A stretch of DNA of 64,000 nt from Centaurea solstitialis (GCA_030169165.1 CM058043.1:39550765-39614764); one strand, 5' to 3'. Numbered from the stretch's first letter, positions 11,571 through 22,814 are shown. Notes: generated by a model from the letters alone, not told the origin. Numbers and translations are program-made.

Positions 11571-13313
11571 TCAATCATCTTCCTTGAAATAGTCCCCATC
11601 ACTTGTGCTTCGATCCACATTCATCTTGATGTCATTTGCTTGTTGCTTTTCTCTTGTTGGCTCTTCCTTGTTGCAATCTTCAGAGCTTGAGATCAAGTTT
11701 CCTCCATCATATTTATCTTTGGCATATTGCAGCAAGTCTTGCTTTTTGAACTTTGGCTTGTTTCCATTTCCTTTGTCTTCAATCTTAACTCGAATATCTT
11801 CTTTTGGTAGCATCATTTCATAATCTTGAATCTCCAACAATTTGTTTGTAGTACTTGTATCATGATCTTTTGGTTTAACTTTCTTGTTGCTTGATTTCAT
11901 GTCTTTCTCAACTTGGCTACCCTTTGGAGACCTTGATGGCGTTTCACGGTGCTTCTTCCTTTTGCCATTGTCCGTGCTTGGTTCATCTTTTAAATGTTTC
12001 TTATCTGAAACAACTTCATGATTCTCTTTCATCTCTTTGCTTGTGCAATCTCTCAATTTCTTCAGGTTCTCTAACTCTCTCTGCATTTGTTTCTCAAATG
12101 CTATCTCTCTATCTTTCATTTTCTTCTCAAACTCTTGTTTCTCCATTTCAATGTCTTGAAGTATTTCTAACTTCCAAAACTCTAATTTACTCTTCAAATC
12201 AATTTCTATTTTTGACCTCATGCCTTCCAACTTTTCTTCTGAATTTTCATCCTTCTCAATGATAATTCCATTCCAACATCTTGGTTCTTCTTCTAAGGAT
12301 GTCATCTCGTTTTCATCCTTACTTATAGCCATCAATAACGTAGGCTCGTCATCTTCGACCACAAGGTTTGATATTTCTTTTCTATGGTCTGGTTTTGGAC
12401 AATCTGCAGCATAGTGTCCAAACTTATGACAATTATAACATTCTATATCTCTAATATCTCTTCTATGGTAGTTTTGACCTCCAAGGTTTTTTATTCTTCT
12501 CTCATAACTATCTTCATTCTTACTATCTCTTGAGAATCTTCCTCGGCCTCTTCCTCGTGTCTGATTACCACCTCCTCGTCTACCATTTCCATAGTTGTGT
12601 TCATAATTTCTGTCATTCCCTTGACGTGTGAACAACAACTTGTCACTATTATCTTCCTGACTTCCTTTTCTAAACTTAATCCTTTCTTCATAAGTCTTAA
12701 GTTTCCCGATAATCTCCTCCAACTTCACAGTCTTGAAATCAACAATCATTTCAATGGTTGCTACTACTGGTACGAATTTGTCTGGTACTGCATTAAGTAC
12801 CTTCCGTACTTTCGTTTGCTCATCAAACGTTAATCCGTATGTGGCAGCCTTTGTAATAATACTCATCAACTTCCCAGCAAATGAATCTATTGATTCATCT
12901 TCTTTCATTACAAGTCTCTCGAATTCTGATTTAAGTTGTTGTGAGTGTGCCTGTTGTACATCTTCTGTCCCAATAAATCTGGATTTCAGGGAGTCCCAAA
13001 TTTCTTTCGCTGTTTCACATCCCGCAACTTGCATTTGCAAATCTTCTGGTAACCCTTGAAATAGATATGCTGACGCAGAACTATCCTTTTTTACATCAAT
13101 CTCTTCTGATGTACTTGTTCCTTCTATTAAATCCCATACACCATTTGCCACTAATATTTTCTTCATCCTTAATGCCCATAATGTATAGTTCGTATTGTTT
13201 AGAACTGGGCACTGGTATGATGATAACGGTGTTGCGACTTCTTTATAAACAACATTGTTGTTTTCCTTTTTACCCCCGCCATATCCTTTTATTTGGTTTT
13301 CTTCTAAAACCAA
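11571..13313 (-). CDS. gag: Copia-type Gag with charged C-terminal extension
   Basis: 580 codons, intact. The N-terminal part has the DUF4219/UBN2 Gag pattern of plant copia elements (YTLWALRMKKIL near residues 42-53; AKEIWDSLKSRF near 102-113). After an Arg/Gly-rich linker comes one zinc knuckle, CYNCHKFGHYAADC (CX2CX4HX4C, about residue 291). In place of protease and polymerase there is about 270 residues of Lys/Glu-rich, coiled-coil-like sequence ending in EDD. Its expected role is to form the retrotransposon particle and bind RNA. The long intact frame despite lack of pol suggests selection or recent descent from an active copy. The function of the tail is unknown. Confidence 0.88.
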   Translation of the reverse strand: MVLEENQIKGYGGGKKENNNVVYKEVATPLSSYQCPVLNNTNYTLWALRMKKILVANGVWDLIEGTSTSEEIDVKKDSSASAYLFQGLPEDLQMQVAGCETAKEIWDSLKSRFIGTEDVQQAHSQQLKSEFERLVMKEDESIDSFAGKLMSIITKAATYGLTFDEQTKVRKVLNAVPDKFVPVVATIEMIVDFKTVKLEEIIGKLKTYEERIKFRKGSQEDNSDKLLFTRQGNDRNYEHNYGNGRRGGGNQTRGRGRGRFSRDSKNEDSYERRIKNLGGQNYHRRDIRDIECYNCHKFGHYAADCPKPDHRKEISNLVVEDDEPTLLMAISKDENEMTSLEEEPRCWNGIIIEKDENSEEKLEGMRSKIEIDLKSKLEFWKLEILQDIEMEKQEFEKKMKDREIAFEKQMQRELENLKKLRDCTSKEMKENHEVVSDKKHLKDEPSTDNGKRKKHRETPSRSPKGSQVEKDMKSSNKKVKPKDHDTSTTNKLLEIQDYEMMLPKEDIRVKIEDKGNGNKPKFKKQDLLQYAKDKYDGGNLISSSEDCNKEEPTREKQQANDIKMNVDRSTSDGDYFKEDD

Positions 13314-14121
13314 TATAAATCTAACAATAATATCTTAACTTTTCCGTCTAACCACAATAATTTTCAACCAATTCTAACGTTTTCCTAACGCGAATTGTAA
13401 TGAACAAATTCCAACTTTTATACTTTTATTCTAATGAAAAATGAAATTAAAAATACAAGTATTAAAAAAACTATAAAACTTGTATATTTAATCCCTTGTA
13501 TTTTGATTCACAAAACTTAATAAAAGTAACAAAGTACAAATATCTTCCTTTCCTTTTTTTAAAAAATAAACCCTTTAAAAACCGTAGTGATCTGATCTCT
13601 TTAAAGCCCTTAAGAAAAGGAATTATGTGTTTGTAGGCCCAAAATACTGAAAAGAAACAAACCCACGTTTCTTTCCCTTTTGAAAAATAACAGTTACCTC
13701 TATTTTTAGGGTTCCTAATTTTTTTACCAGCAACGATGTTGGCGGCAGTGGTGTGCGGCGGTGCGGCGGTGGTTTCTTCCTCCTTTCCGGCGGTTTGCGG
13801 TTTCTCCCTCTTCTCCGGCGTCTGTTTCTCTCGTCTTCTCCGGCGTCGGTTTCTTTCTACTTCCGGCGGCGGTTTCTCCTTCGCACAACCGGTATGCCTA
13901 TTGCTTTCTTATATGATTTCTCTGATTCGATTTTCAATCGTGTCTCTTTCTCTCTCTATTCGATTTTCTGAATCGATCTTGGGTTTTCTAATCCTTTCTG
14001 AAGAACGACCTAATCCCGATCGGTTCTCCTCTCTCTCTATTCGTCTTTTCTGAAGAACGATCTAATCCCGATCGGTTCTCCTCTCTCTCTTCTCTAGATC
14101 GAGCCTTTGCTCTGATACCAC
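13314..14121 (-). other. Leader of gag-only element
   Basis: Untranslated leader between the primer-binding site (14109-14121) and Gag. In the plus direction, 13736-13880 is rich in GGCGGT and TTTCTCC units and is open for about 100 codons. I regard that as leader sequence, perhaps captured from a host gene, without evidence of translation. Confidence 0.5.
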
Positions 14122-14434
14122 TGTTGGCAAATTGCCTGTCTATCTATGAACGATTGAACAAATAAACAAAGTAATCTTTATTGATAAAATAATCGTTAAA
14201 ATTTACAGACTTGATTACATACATATATATATTAAACGAAGAGGTACGTCCGAACAGACGTGACTGTTCGGTGGTGGTGGTTACTGGCAGTTGTGACTGT
14301 TCACAACGGTTGCCATATTTTCCAACAGACACCTCTCTTCGAATCGACACAACCCTTACTATTCTCATACATTTATTAAAACATAATCTAATAATACTTA
14401 TAAAAACAATATGATTATATCATTAATTTCAACA
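14122..14434 (-). repeat. 5' LTR of gag-only element
   Basis: Upstream LTR in the element's direction, 313 bp, matching the copy at 11222-11534 base for base as far as I can read. It is followed by the host sequence ATCTTCGCCC, which resumes the LecRK gene. Confidence 0.92.
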
Positions 14435-14613
14435 ATCTTCGCCCATCGATGAGACAAGCCATTCAAGTGCTTAACTTTGAAGCTTCCTTACCTACACTCC
14501 CCTTAGATATGTCGGTGGCATCATACTTGGCACCGTCATCGTCATCAAGGAATTGTGTCTCTTCCGTCGATCAAAACCAATCGTCGAATAGTATCACTAA
14601 GTATGGTCGTTAG

Positions 14614-14880
14614 AGTTTCCTCAAAGCACCCGCGGCGTACACTGTAGAACCCGCAGCAGTAGTCGCGCAGACCACAGCTGGCGCAACTTAACTCGCAGAA
14701 CAACTCATGCCGCATACTGTTTCTTTTTTATCGTTGTTGGCAAAGCTGAAATCTCACAATTTTGATAGATAATTAATGTATGTTAAAAATTGATCTTGTT
14801 ATATAGGTTCAACATTTGGTTGACGTTATTAATAAAATATTCCTATCTCTATATATATGAGTCAGTTAATTTATCCAAGA
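14614..14880 (+). other. LecRK 3' flank shared with paralogue
   Basis: Matches 41548-41790 after the intact LecRK: ACACTGTAGAACCCGCA, ACAACTCATGCCGCA and AATTAATGTATGTTAAAAAT occur in both. The gene duplication therefore extended at least about 250 bases past the stop codon. No coding sequence. Confidence 0.6.
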
Positions 14881-15240
14881 AAAGAAAAAAATCATATATG
14901 ATTCATGTGGGTCCCAAACCACCAAATCATATATGACTTTTTAATATATAGGACCCACATGGTCCCCATCATATGTGATTGTTGTTAGTTCCTTTATTCT
15001 TGCTAATTGGATGAGTTTTTGTTTGTACCTAATTCTATATATATATATATATATTGGAGAATTATTTTGTTAATCACTCAAATTGTATTAACCGTATTAA
15101 CCAATCTACACCATAGATCAAAACCAATTAATGGTTGTGATTATTATGGGCGGTTATTTAAATTGAATATTTGTAACCTATAATTGTGGAGGTGATAATT
15201 ATGGGAAGTTAATTCAAATCACAACCGTTGATTGATTTTG

Positions 15241-15244
<4 letters not shown>

Positions 15245-15277
<33 letters not shown>

Positions 15278-15530
15278 TAGGGGTAGGTTCAAATGTGCCA
15301 CTTTTTCATTGTGAACGTGAGGACAACCGAGAGCGCGCCACGTGGCAATTTGACTTCCGCGACTTAACTTTATTCAGTCTGTATAAATCCTGCTGGTTAG
15401 CTTCATTCAAGCTTTATTCATACTGCATAAAGCTATTATGCAAACCGAATAAAGCTTGAATAAAGCTAACCCGTGCGCTAAGTCGCCCACGTCAGAGTGC
15501 GACGAAGCTTTATACATACTGCATAAAGCT
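15245..15530. mobile_element. TA run plus one end of an M1 MITE
   Basis: After a TA run (15245-15277), the left arm of M1 appears: GGTTCAAATGTGCCACTTTTT, AACGTGAGGACAACCGAGAG. Inverted units of AATAAAGCTT type follow. The matching right arm is missing before 16190, so this is a half element or a rearrangement. Confidence 0.5.
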
Positions 15531-15719
15531 AACCAGATCTCGCCATTGTCGCCGGAGACAACGATTCGAACCTGATCACGAGTAAATTAGGTTTTAGCGG
15601 AGGTTAATCGGAAGCAAAACGGAAGATCCGATGGAAGGATACGATCGTTTCTTGCCTGGAATCGGACGAAACTCACGAACGACTCTTCTATGTGAACTCG
15701 CGAACGACTCTCCCGGTGG

Positions 15720-16010
15720 AAGGCGGCGGTGGTGGTGGTGGAAGGCGGCAGATCTAGTGGTGGTGGGGGAAAAAGCTGGTGGTAGTGGAAGGCGTTGGAT
15801 CCTGGTGGTGGTGGTGGAAGGCGGCGGTTGTGGTGCTGTTGGTGGAAGGTGGCGGATATAGTGGCGGTGGAAGGCGGCGGTTGTGGTGCTGTTGGTGGTG
15901 GAAGGCGAAGGCTGTGGTGGTGGAAGGTGGTAGCTATGATGGTGGTGGTGGAAGGCGGTGGCTGTGGTGGTGGTGGTGGTGGTGGAGGAGGAGGAGGAGG
16001 AAGGTATGGT
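15720..16010. repeat. GGT/GGC triplet-rich block
   Basis: Runs of GGTGGTGG, GGAAGGCGGC and GGAGGAGG keep frames open for about 76 codons in several frames. The translations are Gly/Val/Trp runs and not convincing proteins. Confidence 0.75.
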
Positions 16011-16370
16011 GAATTCCTAAAATGATTAGGTTAGAGGGAGAAGAAGAGGGAAAGGGAGAAAAAGAGGGAAATGGAGAAGGTTAAAATTCCTAAAATACCT
16101 TTCATAGACCAAAACTAATTGAGTAATTTCATTCGTTGAATTTAGTTAACAAAGTTAATACACTATTTGTGGTTAACAATGGAACTATCCTATATATATA
16201 AATCAATTCGAGTATCTCACGATTATCAAGTCGAGTATCAGGTAGCTCGACTCAACTCTTTAGTATGTCGAATCAAGCCTATTCGAGTCGATTTTTGACT
16301 GAGTTTTGACCGAGACGATCTCGAGTAGTTCACAACTTGTCTCGTCCAATTTACACCCAAGAAGGATAAA

Positions 16371-16586
16371 CAAGACAGTGCAGACAGGGCATGGGTTTGA
16401 GAGCCCTCAACATAGGAACGGGAGTCTTTTAGAGGCAGTCGATTTTGAGGAAGAGGAAACAAAGCATTCAACGATCGTTGTGTACGGGTTCAGCTATGAA
16501 ACTTCTCTACTTTTAATCTTCTCAAAGATCGATATGGGTAACATCGTATTTGGCACCTTCAATGTCTTCATTAAATGGTGTCCTTT
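16371..16586 (+). pseudogene. LecRK C-terminal fragment
   Basis: The frame GSLLEAVDFEEEETKHSTIV resembles the kinase tail LLEAIDPRLGSDFDEEEIKR, with about six codons (PRLGSD) missing. It is followed after a gap by GGCACCTTCAATGTCTTCAT, which matches the 3' end of the LecRK at 30829-32856. The rest of the gene is absent. A second copy with the same deletion is at 44023-44222. Confidence 0.65.
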
Positions 16587-16619
16587 CTATAATATGGTAG
16601 AAACATTTGCGTAAATGCA

Positions 16620-16895
16620 AATTTGTGCCAATAATTCCTTCCCCTAAATTAAACTTGGTTTTACTCCCTATCTTTCAGCATTTTCTAAAGACTTGTTCTT
16701 TTGTGACTTGATAAAGATATATCCGCCACTTGATGTTCCGTCTTACAACACTAAACATGAATATATTCTTCTTTCACAAGTTCCTTAAAAAATGATACCC
16801 AACGACGGTTATGTTTTGTAACACGTCTAGTAGTGGAATAAATTTAAATCATGAAATCAATATAAAATAAAAAGTTACGGAAAATTGTCAAAGAG
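16620..16895. other. Intergenic, no gene seen
   Basis: No recognisable gene or element between the LecRK fragment and the hAT MITE. Confidence 0.35.
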
Positions 16896-17181
16896 TAGGG
16901 GCGGCGCTGGGGGTGTGTCGGTGGTGCTACCGCACGAAGCCTCCAATTTTTGGAGGCCTCCATTTTTTATGATATTATATAAATATAGTAACAAAGAGAC
17001 CAAACATCAGAATTATTCTCCTAGAGTAATTGTCTTTATAAACGTTTTAATGATTCCACACCTTAAAGATTTATTTTTTTGAACTTAATAATAATAAATT
17101 TAATAAATAATACAACTAAAAAATTATAGGGTCACATTTATATTATCGTACAGGGCCTCTAAATTCTCATGACCGGCCCTA
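16896..17181. mobile_element. hAT-type MITE
   Basis: 286 bp with ends TAGGGGCGGCGCT and, in reverse complement, TAGGGCCGGTCAT. The flanks are TCAAAGAG and TCCAAGAG, an 8-bp duplication with one mismatch. No transposase. A palindrome CCTCCAATTTTTGGAGG lies inside. Confidence 0.65.
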
Positions 17182-17223
17182 TCCAAGAGGGAAAAATTGT
17201 AAAGCATGTTCGTTTAAAAGACA

Positions 17224-17530
17224 TATAAGATAAATAATAACCTACTAATCTAAACTATTCTAAATTCAGATTACGAGCGGATGTCACTATCATCATCAAA
17301 ATTATCCTGTCAAAAATAGTGCCAATTAGTTGACAAAAGCCAACCATGCAATCTCAAAGGTGCCTCTATTGGCAAATCTGGTCAAAGACTTTGGAGCCCG
17401 GTTCCTAAAAGAACATGATATACATGTAATTTTAGCCTAGGGAGTCCAAGCGATGTATAAAATAAAACGTGTAACAATAGAAGATTACATTTTATAAACG
17501 TGAGGGACCTAATTTCCGTTAATTGTGGCG
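17224..17530. repeat. Dispersed repeat, inverted copy of 5990-6310
   Basis: Aligned by eye in reverse complement with 5990-6310. The identity of the repeat family is unknown. With its partner it brackets the disrupted LecRK in opposite orientation. Confidence 0.5.
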
Positions 17531-18185
17531 AAATACAGTTACAAAAAAAGTAGGCCTGGAATCCTTGTTTGTAGAGCTTCTATATATGTTGGGACATTTA
17601 ATCAGCAATTGTCTATAAATCAGGTCCTAGAATCAAATTATTATGAGTCACACGGTCATCAAGATTACCATCCACAATCTATAATTTGGGTCCCATGGTG
17701 ATTAATTACCTATATATCAATACAAAAATGACTTTTAATATACCTACAAAAATCACCTAAGAAAATACCAATGCTTTAATAAAATTCGATGTTTTTCCAG
17801 AAAATACCAACGTATAATGTAGAGAATGGCTAATTTGTCACTTATTTAATTTGAATTACCCATAAAAAAATTTACCTTTCAACTTTTTTGACGGTTTTAT
17901 GACGAATCATTCTTTAGTGATGATTTTTTTTTTTTTTTTTTTTACTTTTTTAGGGTTTTGCTATGAAGTTTCATATGTAAAACATTGATCTCACCGGTCT
18001 CAAAAAACAGTTTGGTTTCACGTGAACTTAGACAGTTATCATATCCGTTAGTTGGTAGATTTATAAAAAAAAATTGTCTTCAAAATATATAAAGTAGTGA
18101 TATTTATATATTTTGTTAATAAAGTTTTGGAATTTATCAATTTTGTCAATTTTGTCAATTTTTTACTGATTCCAAAATTAATTTT
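17531..18185. other. AT-rich intergenic with T-run
   Basis: Includes a T-run of about 20 bases near 17925-17943. No gene is recognised. Confidence 0.4.
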
Positions 18186-18189
18186 TTCT

Positions 18190-19053
18190 ACACTATAGTA
18201 GATACGTACCCGCGCGCGTTGCAGCGCAAAGTACGTATCAATTGTATACCTGACCATAATAAATCGTACATAAATTATTGAGTATCATGGGTAAAAATTC
18301 AAGATCAATTGTTCAAAAAAGTTGAAAAATATTCGTTCGATAGTGGATATTCACATTCATAACACTTGAGCTCATTTTGAAGGTTTTGATTTGACGATTA
18401 TAGTAATAAAGTTTTTAAAAAATATTTCAAGAATTGTTGATATATTTGCTAAAAATATTTGATGATTAGAAATACGACTTTCAAAATTTCAAGAATTGTT
18501 GAAATTAAATGTAAAGTCTTTTTATGTACAAACATATATCATTAAATAACCAAATAAGTTTTTTTTTCATAAGATGGTATAGATCAAGAAAAATCAAATA
18601 AGTTTTTTTATAAAATAGTATAATTATAGGTATAATTATAAATATAACTATAAATTATAGATAAGAGTGTAAAATGAAAAAATAATATGTAAAATAAACT
18701 AATTTGTATGATTTAATAATACGATTAAGTCAAAAAATATTCAATATTAAACTCATTTTGAATGTATTTATAATTTGTTGAAAAAGAAAACAAAAAATTT
18801 AATACATTTTAGTTCATATATATTATTTATGTCATTACGATAAGGGTACAAAGTGAAAAAAATTGAAAGTAAGTGATTGAAATTAATTTCATTAAGTAAT
18901 GATAAGGGTGTAAAATGCAAGTTATAAATTGAAATTAATGACTTATATGGTAAGTAATAGAAAGAGGTATTTAATAAAGGGGTATTTTTAAAATTTTAAT
19001 ATTGAATTGTTGAAAAAAATATATGAAGTATTCTTTTTATATAATAAAATAGA
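18190..19053 (-). mobile_element. Candidate small Helitron, degenerate end
   Basis: On the minus strand it would start TCTATTTTATTATATAAAAA just after an A, a Helitron-like 5' end, and finish near 18190 after a GC-rich hairpin (GATACGTAC / GTACGTATC arms around CCGCGCGCGTTGCAGCGC). The expected terminal CTRR is not clean: the sequence reads CTACTATAG before T. No genes inside. Confidence 0.35.
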
Positions 19054-20374
19054 TAATATGATTGCATCAAAAAAATATTCAATATTAGGCTCATTTCGAA
19101 GATATTGATGAGACGATTATGATGATATAATTTATAAAAAAAACACAATTTAATGCATTTTAATTCATAATACACGATTATTTGTGTTATATGATAATGA
19201 TATAAAATGAAAAATGAAAAAATATAGGACTAAAAGCAAACTTAATAACTAACTACATGGGTATTAAGTGTAACATATCTATACTATATATAAAGAGAAT
19301 ATCTCATTTTTACAGTTATTTGTTCAACAATAACTGATTTACACAGTACTTGATATTAAGCCAAATGTACAACACTGTTACTGCATAAAACCTTCTCCAC
19401 TTCGTTATCCTTCCCCCACGTTTTTCTACCCTGCCTTGTGCCTTCTCCTCCTTCCTCTATCTCCCACGTCCCAAACAATTTTCTATCGTTTCATTTTGAA
19501 TAATCTCAACAGATGGAGGTACGTCTCTCTGCAATTCGGCAACAAATTAGGGTTTTTTTTCCCATCTTGCACAGGTATGTCAATCTACAATTGTTGCATA
19601 CTTTGAGTTTTCTTTTAATGTATTTACTCACTCAATTCAAGTCTCTCCCTCAATATTCTTCTATTTTTACCATGAACTTGGGTTTTGTTCCTGTCGCTGA
19701 GGTATATTTGAGAACCATCGTTGTCAATTTTCAGTTTTAGCAACTAATTGTTGCTGATTTGAAGTCTCTGAATTGAAGTCTGTCACACGGAGTGTTCTGG
19801 CTATGGCATTCATAGTGAAATTTTGGGTTTTAACTTTGAAATTGACATTGTTCTTGTAAGTTTTGTTCAAACAGTTGTTTTTAATCTGGAGTAAACCCGC
19901 CATTGCAGCAAAAGGATGCTTGGAAAGCCGAGTTAAGAGATTTCAGTTATAAGAACGGACATGATGTAAATAGGAATGTAGATAGCAAGTCCCTTGCTGT
20001 TGGATGTACTTGAAGGGTTCTTGAAGTTTGAGGTCTGATACTACTTTTTCGGGCTGCTAAATATCATTATCATTAGAAGGGGATTTATTATCTATTTGGC
20101 ACTTTCTTCCAAGTTTGCTGGACTGATTCGAACCACAAAATAAATAGAACAAAGCCAAAGAGAATAATGTTGAGTCAGTTCCTCGGTTTATTGCCTTTTT
20201 ATTTGCTAGAATTATTAATTATAACTCGAATTATTTTAGTAAATAGATTATTCTAAGACAACATATTGTGAAAATAGCATAGTGCTCCACCTACCTACTG
20301 GAAATTTCTTTTTACCTTAAAAAACAAAGGATTGGTTTTTAATATAGAGTAAATGACAGTTTGGTTTGCTACAG

Positions 20375-20462
20375 ATACCCATGGATTGTTTAAAATTGCC
20401 ATTGAAGAACCTTGTAGTGTTCCTCAGCCTTCAGCCATCAAGGTGACTGCTCAAGCTACATG
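20375..20462 (+). pseudogene. Exon-like fragment in Helitron, gene unknown
   Basis: Bounded by ACAG and GTAAAT splice-like sites. The open frame reads THGLFKIAIEEPCSVPQPSA and continues IKVTAQAT. I do not recognise the parent gene. It is interpreted as a captured exon because of its context. Confidence 0.35.
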
Positions 20463-21684
20463 GTAAATTTCTACTACAAATGCTTGTAGTATGTATTGCT
20501 TAACATCCTTACTTGTAACTACGCTGTTTTGTTCATGTAAATGCTTTAATATTATTCATAACTTCATTTTCATGATAAGGGGTTGTTTGGTTGGCTTTCC
20601 ATTTAAGTTATGTATAAATAAAGTTGTTTGTATGGATTAATCTGTATGTATAGATCCGGAAGGATCTCATAGATGGAAGCAACATGTTTTTTAATTGTGA
20701 GGAGAAAGTTTGGAAATAAGCTTGGCTTTCTGCATAAAGCTCTCCCTAGAATCACCTAAACACGGTTATTCCTATTTTACGGTTATTCCTCTATGCTGAT
20801 CCGCTTCCCTCTCTCCCCACGTCCTTCCATCCGACTATACAACCCACTCCCCACGATTATCTTCGCTGGATTTGATACAAGTTATCTTCGCTTATGGCGC
20901 TGTCAATTAACTTTGTGAGTGTATTCGGTTTGAGGAGAATTGGAGTTGAAAGCCACAAATGTAAGTGAAAGTAGATGGATCCCCTTTAACTTGCTAATTG
21001 CTATACCCTTCTATCTCTTCATCAGGTAAGGTTTATTTCAAGTGAAGATGTTTAATTGATTGATCTGGATCCTTTTTTGTTTTTGTTTTTAGTTCTGATT
21101 TATGTGCAAAGCTCAACGAAAAAACCTTAATGGCTTATGGGAAAAAGAAGTGAAGGAAGTGGTTGAAGAGAAGAATGATAACAAGTGTAAGAACAATAAG
21201 GGTATTTTTCTCTCGAATCTGGAATATAGTCTTTTGGTTTGGCACTAATGATTTTTGAGAAGAGACTGCAACATGTATCTAAAGAAGAGGCAACTTTCCT
21301 CTCTATCCTTGAGAGGGATTTTGCATTTTATTAAATTTTGTTCTTGAGATCTCAAACTAATTGTTTGATTGCTAAGTTTATGGCATATTGATGGTTTGCT
21401 GATTTTTACTTGGTTTTCCAGGGAATAAAGTTGGGGAATAAAGTTGGGGCACTATTTGTCAAATTGGCCTAATAATATTTGTAGGAAAATAAGTGATGCA
21501 TATACATCTCTTAAATTGTCTCAATATTCAAGTTTTCGAATCTTTCCTTTTTAAAGAATGTAAAATGAAAGGGTGCTTGAATCCATTACCGCCATGATAA
21601 ATACCATTAAGCTATTTGGACTTTACAGGCTTTTATCATCTTTCCTCTAGAAATCTCATGCATCTTTTTGGTTGTAATCTATAG

Positions 21685-21794
21685 AAAAAGTAGAAGATGG
21701 CGAAGAAGGAAGGAATGACATCAATAACTTTGTTACCAAACGGGTCATTTTGTTCATCTTCCCCATTCTGTCTGCTATGGCATTCATGGAACTG
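21685..21794 (+). pseudogene. Exon-like fragment in Helitron, gene unknown
   Basis: Open for about 36 codons between an ATAG acceptor-like and a GTATTT donor-like site. It encodes KVEDGEEGRNDINNFVTKR and then a hydrophobic stretch VILFIFPILSAMAF. It could be a membrane-protein exon. Parent gene not recognised. Confidence 0.35.
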
Positions 21795-22293
21795 GTATTT
21801 TTGAATTACATATATGCATTATCTCTCTTTGCAAATACTATTGAAAGGTGTTTTGTTGGCTTCCATTGAAGTTATCTTTCAATCGAGTTTACAATCCATT
21901 GGCTCTAATTTTAGGAATTTAGGGTTAGGCATTTGGATACTTTAGTTCAGTATAACATCCCTAATGTATAATGTGCTGATCAGAAAAGTATTCTTTGTAT
22001 AATCACGTGAACTTGGTACACCTTTTTGCATTTTAAATTCGTCGTTCGGTTAAGAATATATTGAGTGATATCTGGCTCAACTTTAAGTTTTGTAGAGATT
22101 TTATCGCCATCAGATTGTGTATGCCGTATGCATTGCTTTTTGCTGATAAATGTCGTACCCTAAAAACAGAGTTAGCATGTGAAAGTGAATGCAGCAGGGG
22201 CGAGGACTAATGCGTGGTCAACATAGACTTCAAAGTAAGGGAATGCATTGCTTTTTGCTTATAAATGTCTTACCCAAAACTAATCGACTATTT

Positions 22294-22319
22294 CTCTCTC
22301 TCTCTCTCTCTCTCTCTCA
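22294..22319. repeat. TC microsatellite
   Basis: An uninterrupted TC dinucleotide run within Helitron intron-like sequence. Confidence 0.85.
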
Positions 22320-22814
22320 TTGTCTTATAATTGCATGTTTTTTCTGTTGTTAGAAACCCAAAGGAAAGACCGTTTTAAAGAAACTTGATGGAAAATCTAT
22401 ATATTATGTATTTGTTTCCTAACTAATAATGCATTCTTTTGTTCTTGCTGTGCAAGGATATGTGCTTGATGGTTGCTATCCTTAGAGGCTAAGGTATGAT
22501 TTAGTCTAGGTGATGTGGTTTCCGAGTTGTAGGACATCTCAACTTGGGTTGATTCTCTAATTTTTTGTGCTTGGTAGATATAGCCAAATAACTGAGTTTC
22601 ATGCATTTACCTTTCAAATCACTTAATTGTGTATCTCGCTTTCAACATATCGATTTGTTTGGCAATTCTGTTGCTTTTAAGTATTGATCTTCAACATTTG
22701 TGATCTTCATTATGGCTTTATTTGTATCCGCTAGCAACTCCATATTCAACTCTGGTTCAGGAAAGGGAAGTAAAAACAAGCATTGGTGACCGAGTTCTAG
22801 ATGCAAAGATGTAA

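Larger units (their letters stand above)
11222..14434 (-). mobile_element. Gag-only Ty1/copia-type element (TR-GAG-like)
   Basis: Two 313-bp LTRs (11222-11534 and 14122-14434), TGTTGGC...TTCAACA, show no difference by eye. The target duplication ATCTT lies on both sides. On the minus strand the right LTR is followed by GTGGTATCAGAGC, the usual initiator-Met tRNA primer site, and the left LTR is preceded by AAGGGGGAG as polypurine tract. The interior encodes only Gag; protease, integrase and reverse transcriptase are missing. This matches terminal-repeat elements with a GAG domain, which depend on a partner for transposition. Identical LTRs suggest very recent insertion. Confidence 0.93.
9440..14613 (+). 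pseudogene. L-type lectin receptor kinase, split by gag-only retrotransposon
   Basis: Single-exon LecRK, class IX-like. The paralogue at 39550 supports starting at the second ATG (9446). A hydrophobic signal peptide leads into a legume-lectin domain (about residues 20-245; ADGLTFFLAE, FVAVEFDSFG, GFSAATG), then a transmembrane helix and a kinase. The Gly loop GEGGFGG, Lys366 (VAVK), HRD 459-461, DFG from 479 and APE 505-507 are all present. A copia-type element (11222-14434) is inserted after Leu594, duplicating ATCTT. Translation then runs 11 codons into the LTR and stops, removing the invariant Arg of subdomain XI and about 58 C-terminal residues; those lie at 14440-14613. Downstream, 14614-14880 still matches the region after the intact paralogue. 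I infer loss of normal function; the lectin and most of the kinase remain translatable. Confidence 0.92.
15053..16190. mobile_element. TIR element with GGT-rich core, related to 2611-3767
   Basis: The left end (GGAGAATTATTTTGTTAATC then TGTATTAAC) and the reverse complement of the right end (GGATAGTTCCATTGTTAACC then TGTATTAAC) are diverged inverted repeats of the family at 2611-3767. Both borders touch TA runs. The core at 15720-16010 is a GGT/GGC array. A TA run and an M1-type MITE end are nested near 15245-15530. Confidence 0.5.

Noticed and set aside
15631..16025. Gly/Val/Trp-rich frames near 15.8 kb
   Set aside because: Overlapping frames from GGT/GGC repeats, with no domain or conserved start.
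19513..19740. Short frame starting at ATGGAGGTACGT
   Set aside because: ATGGAG is followed at once by a splice-donor-like GTACGT; the rest looks intronic. It is treated as a captured exon stub, not a gene.
22211..22300. CRISPR-like or bacterial repeat arrays
   Set aside because: No regularly spaced direct repeats with unique spacers; the sequence is plant nuclear DNA with microsatellites.
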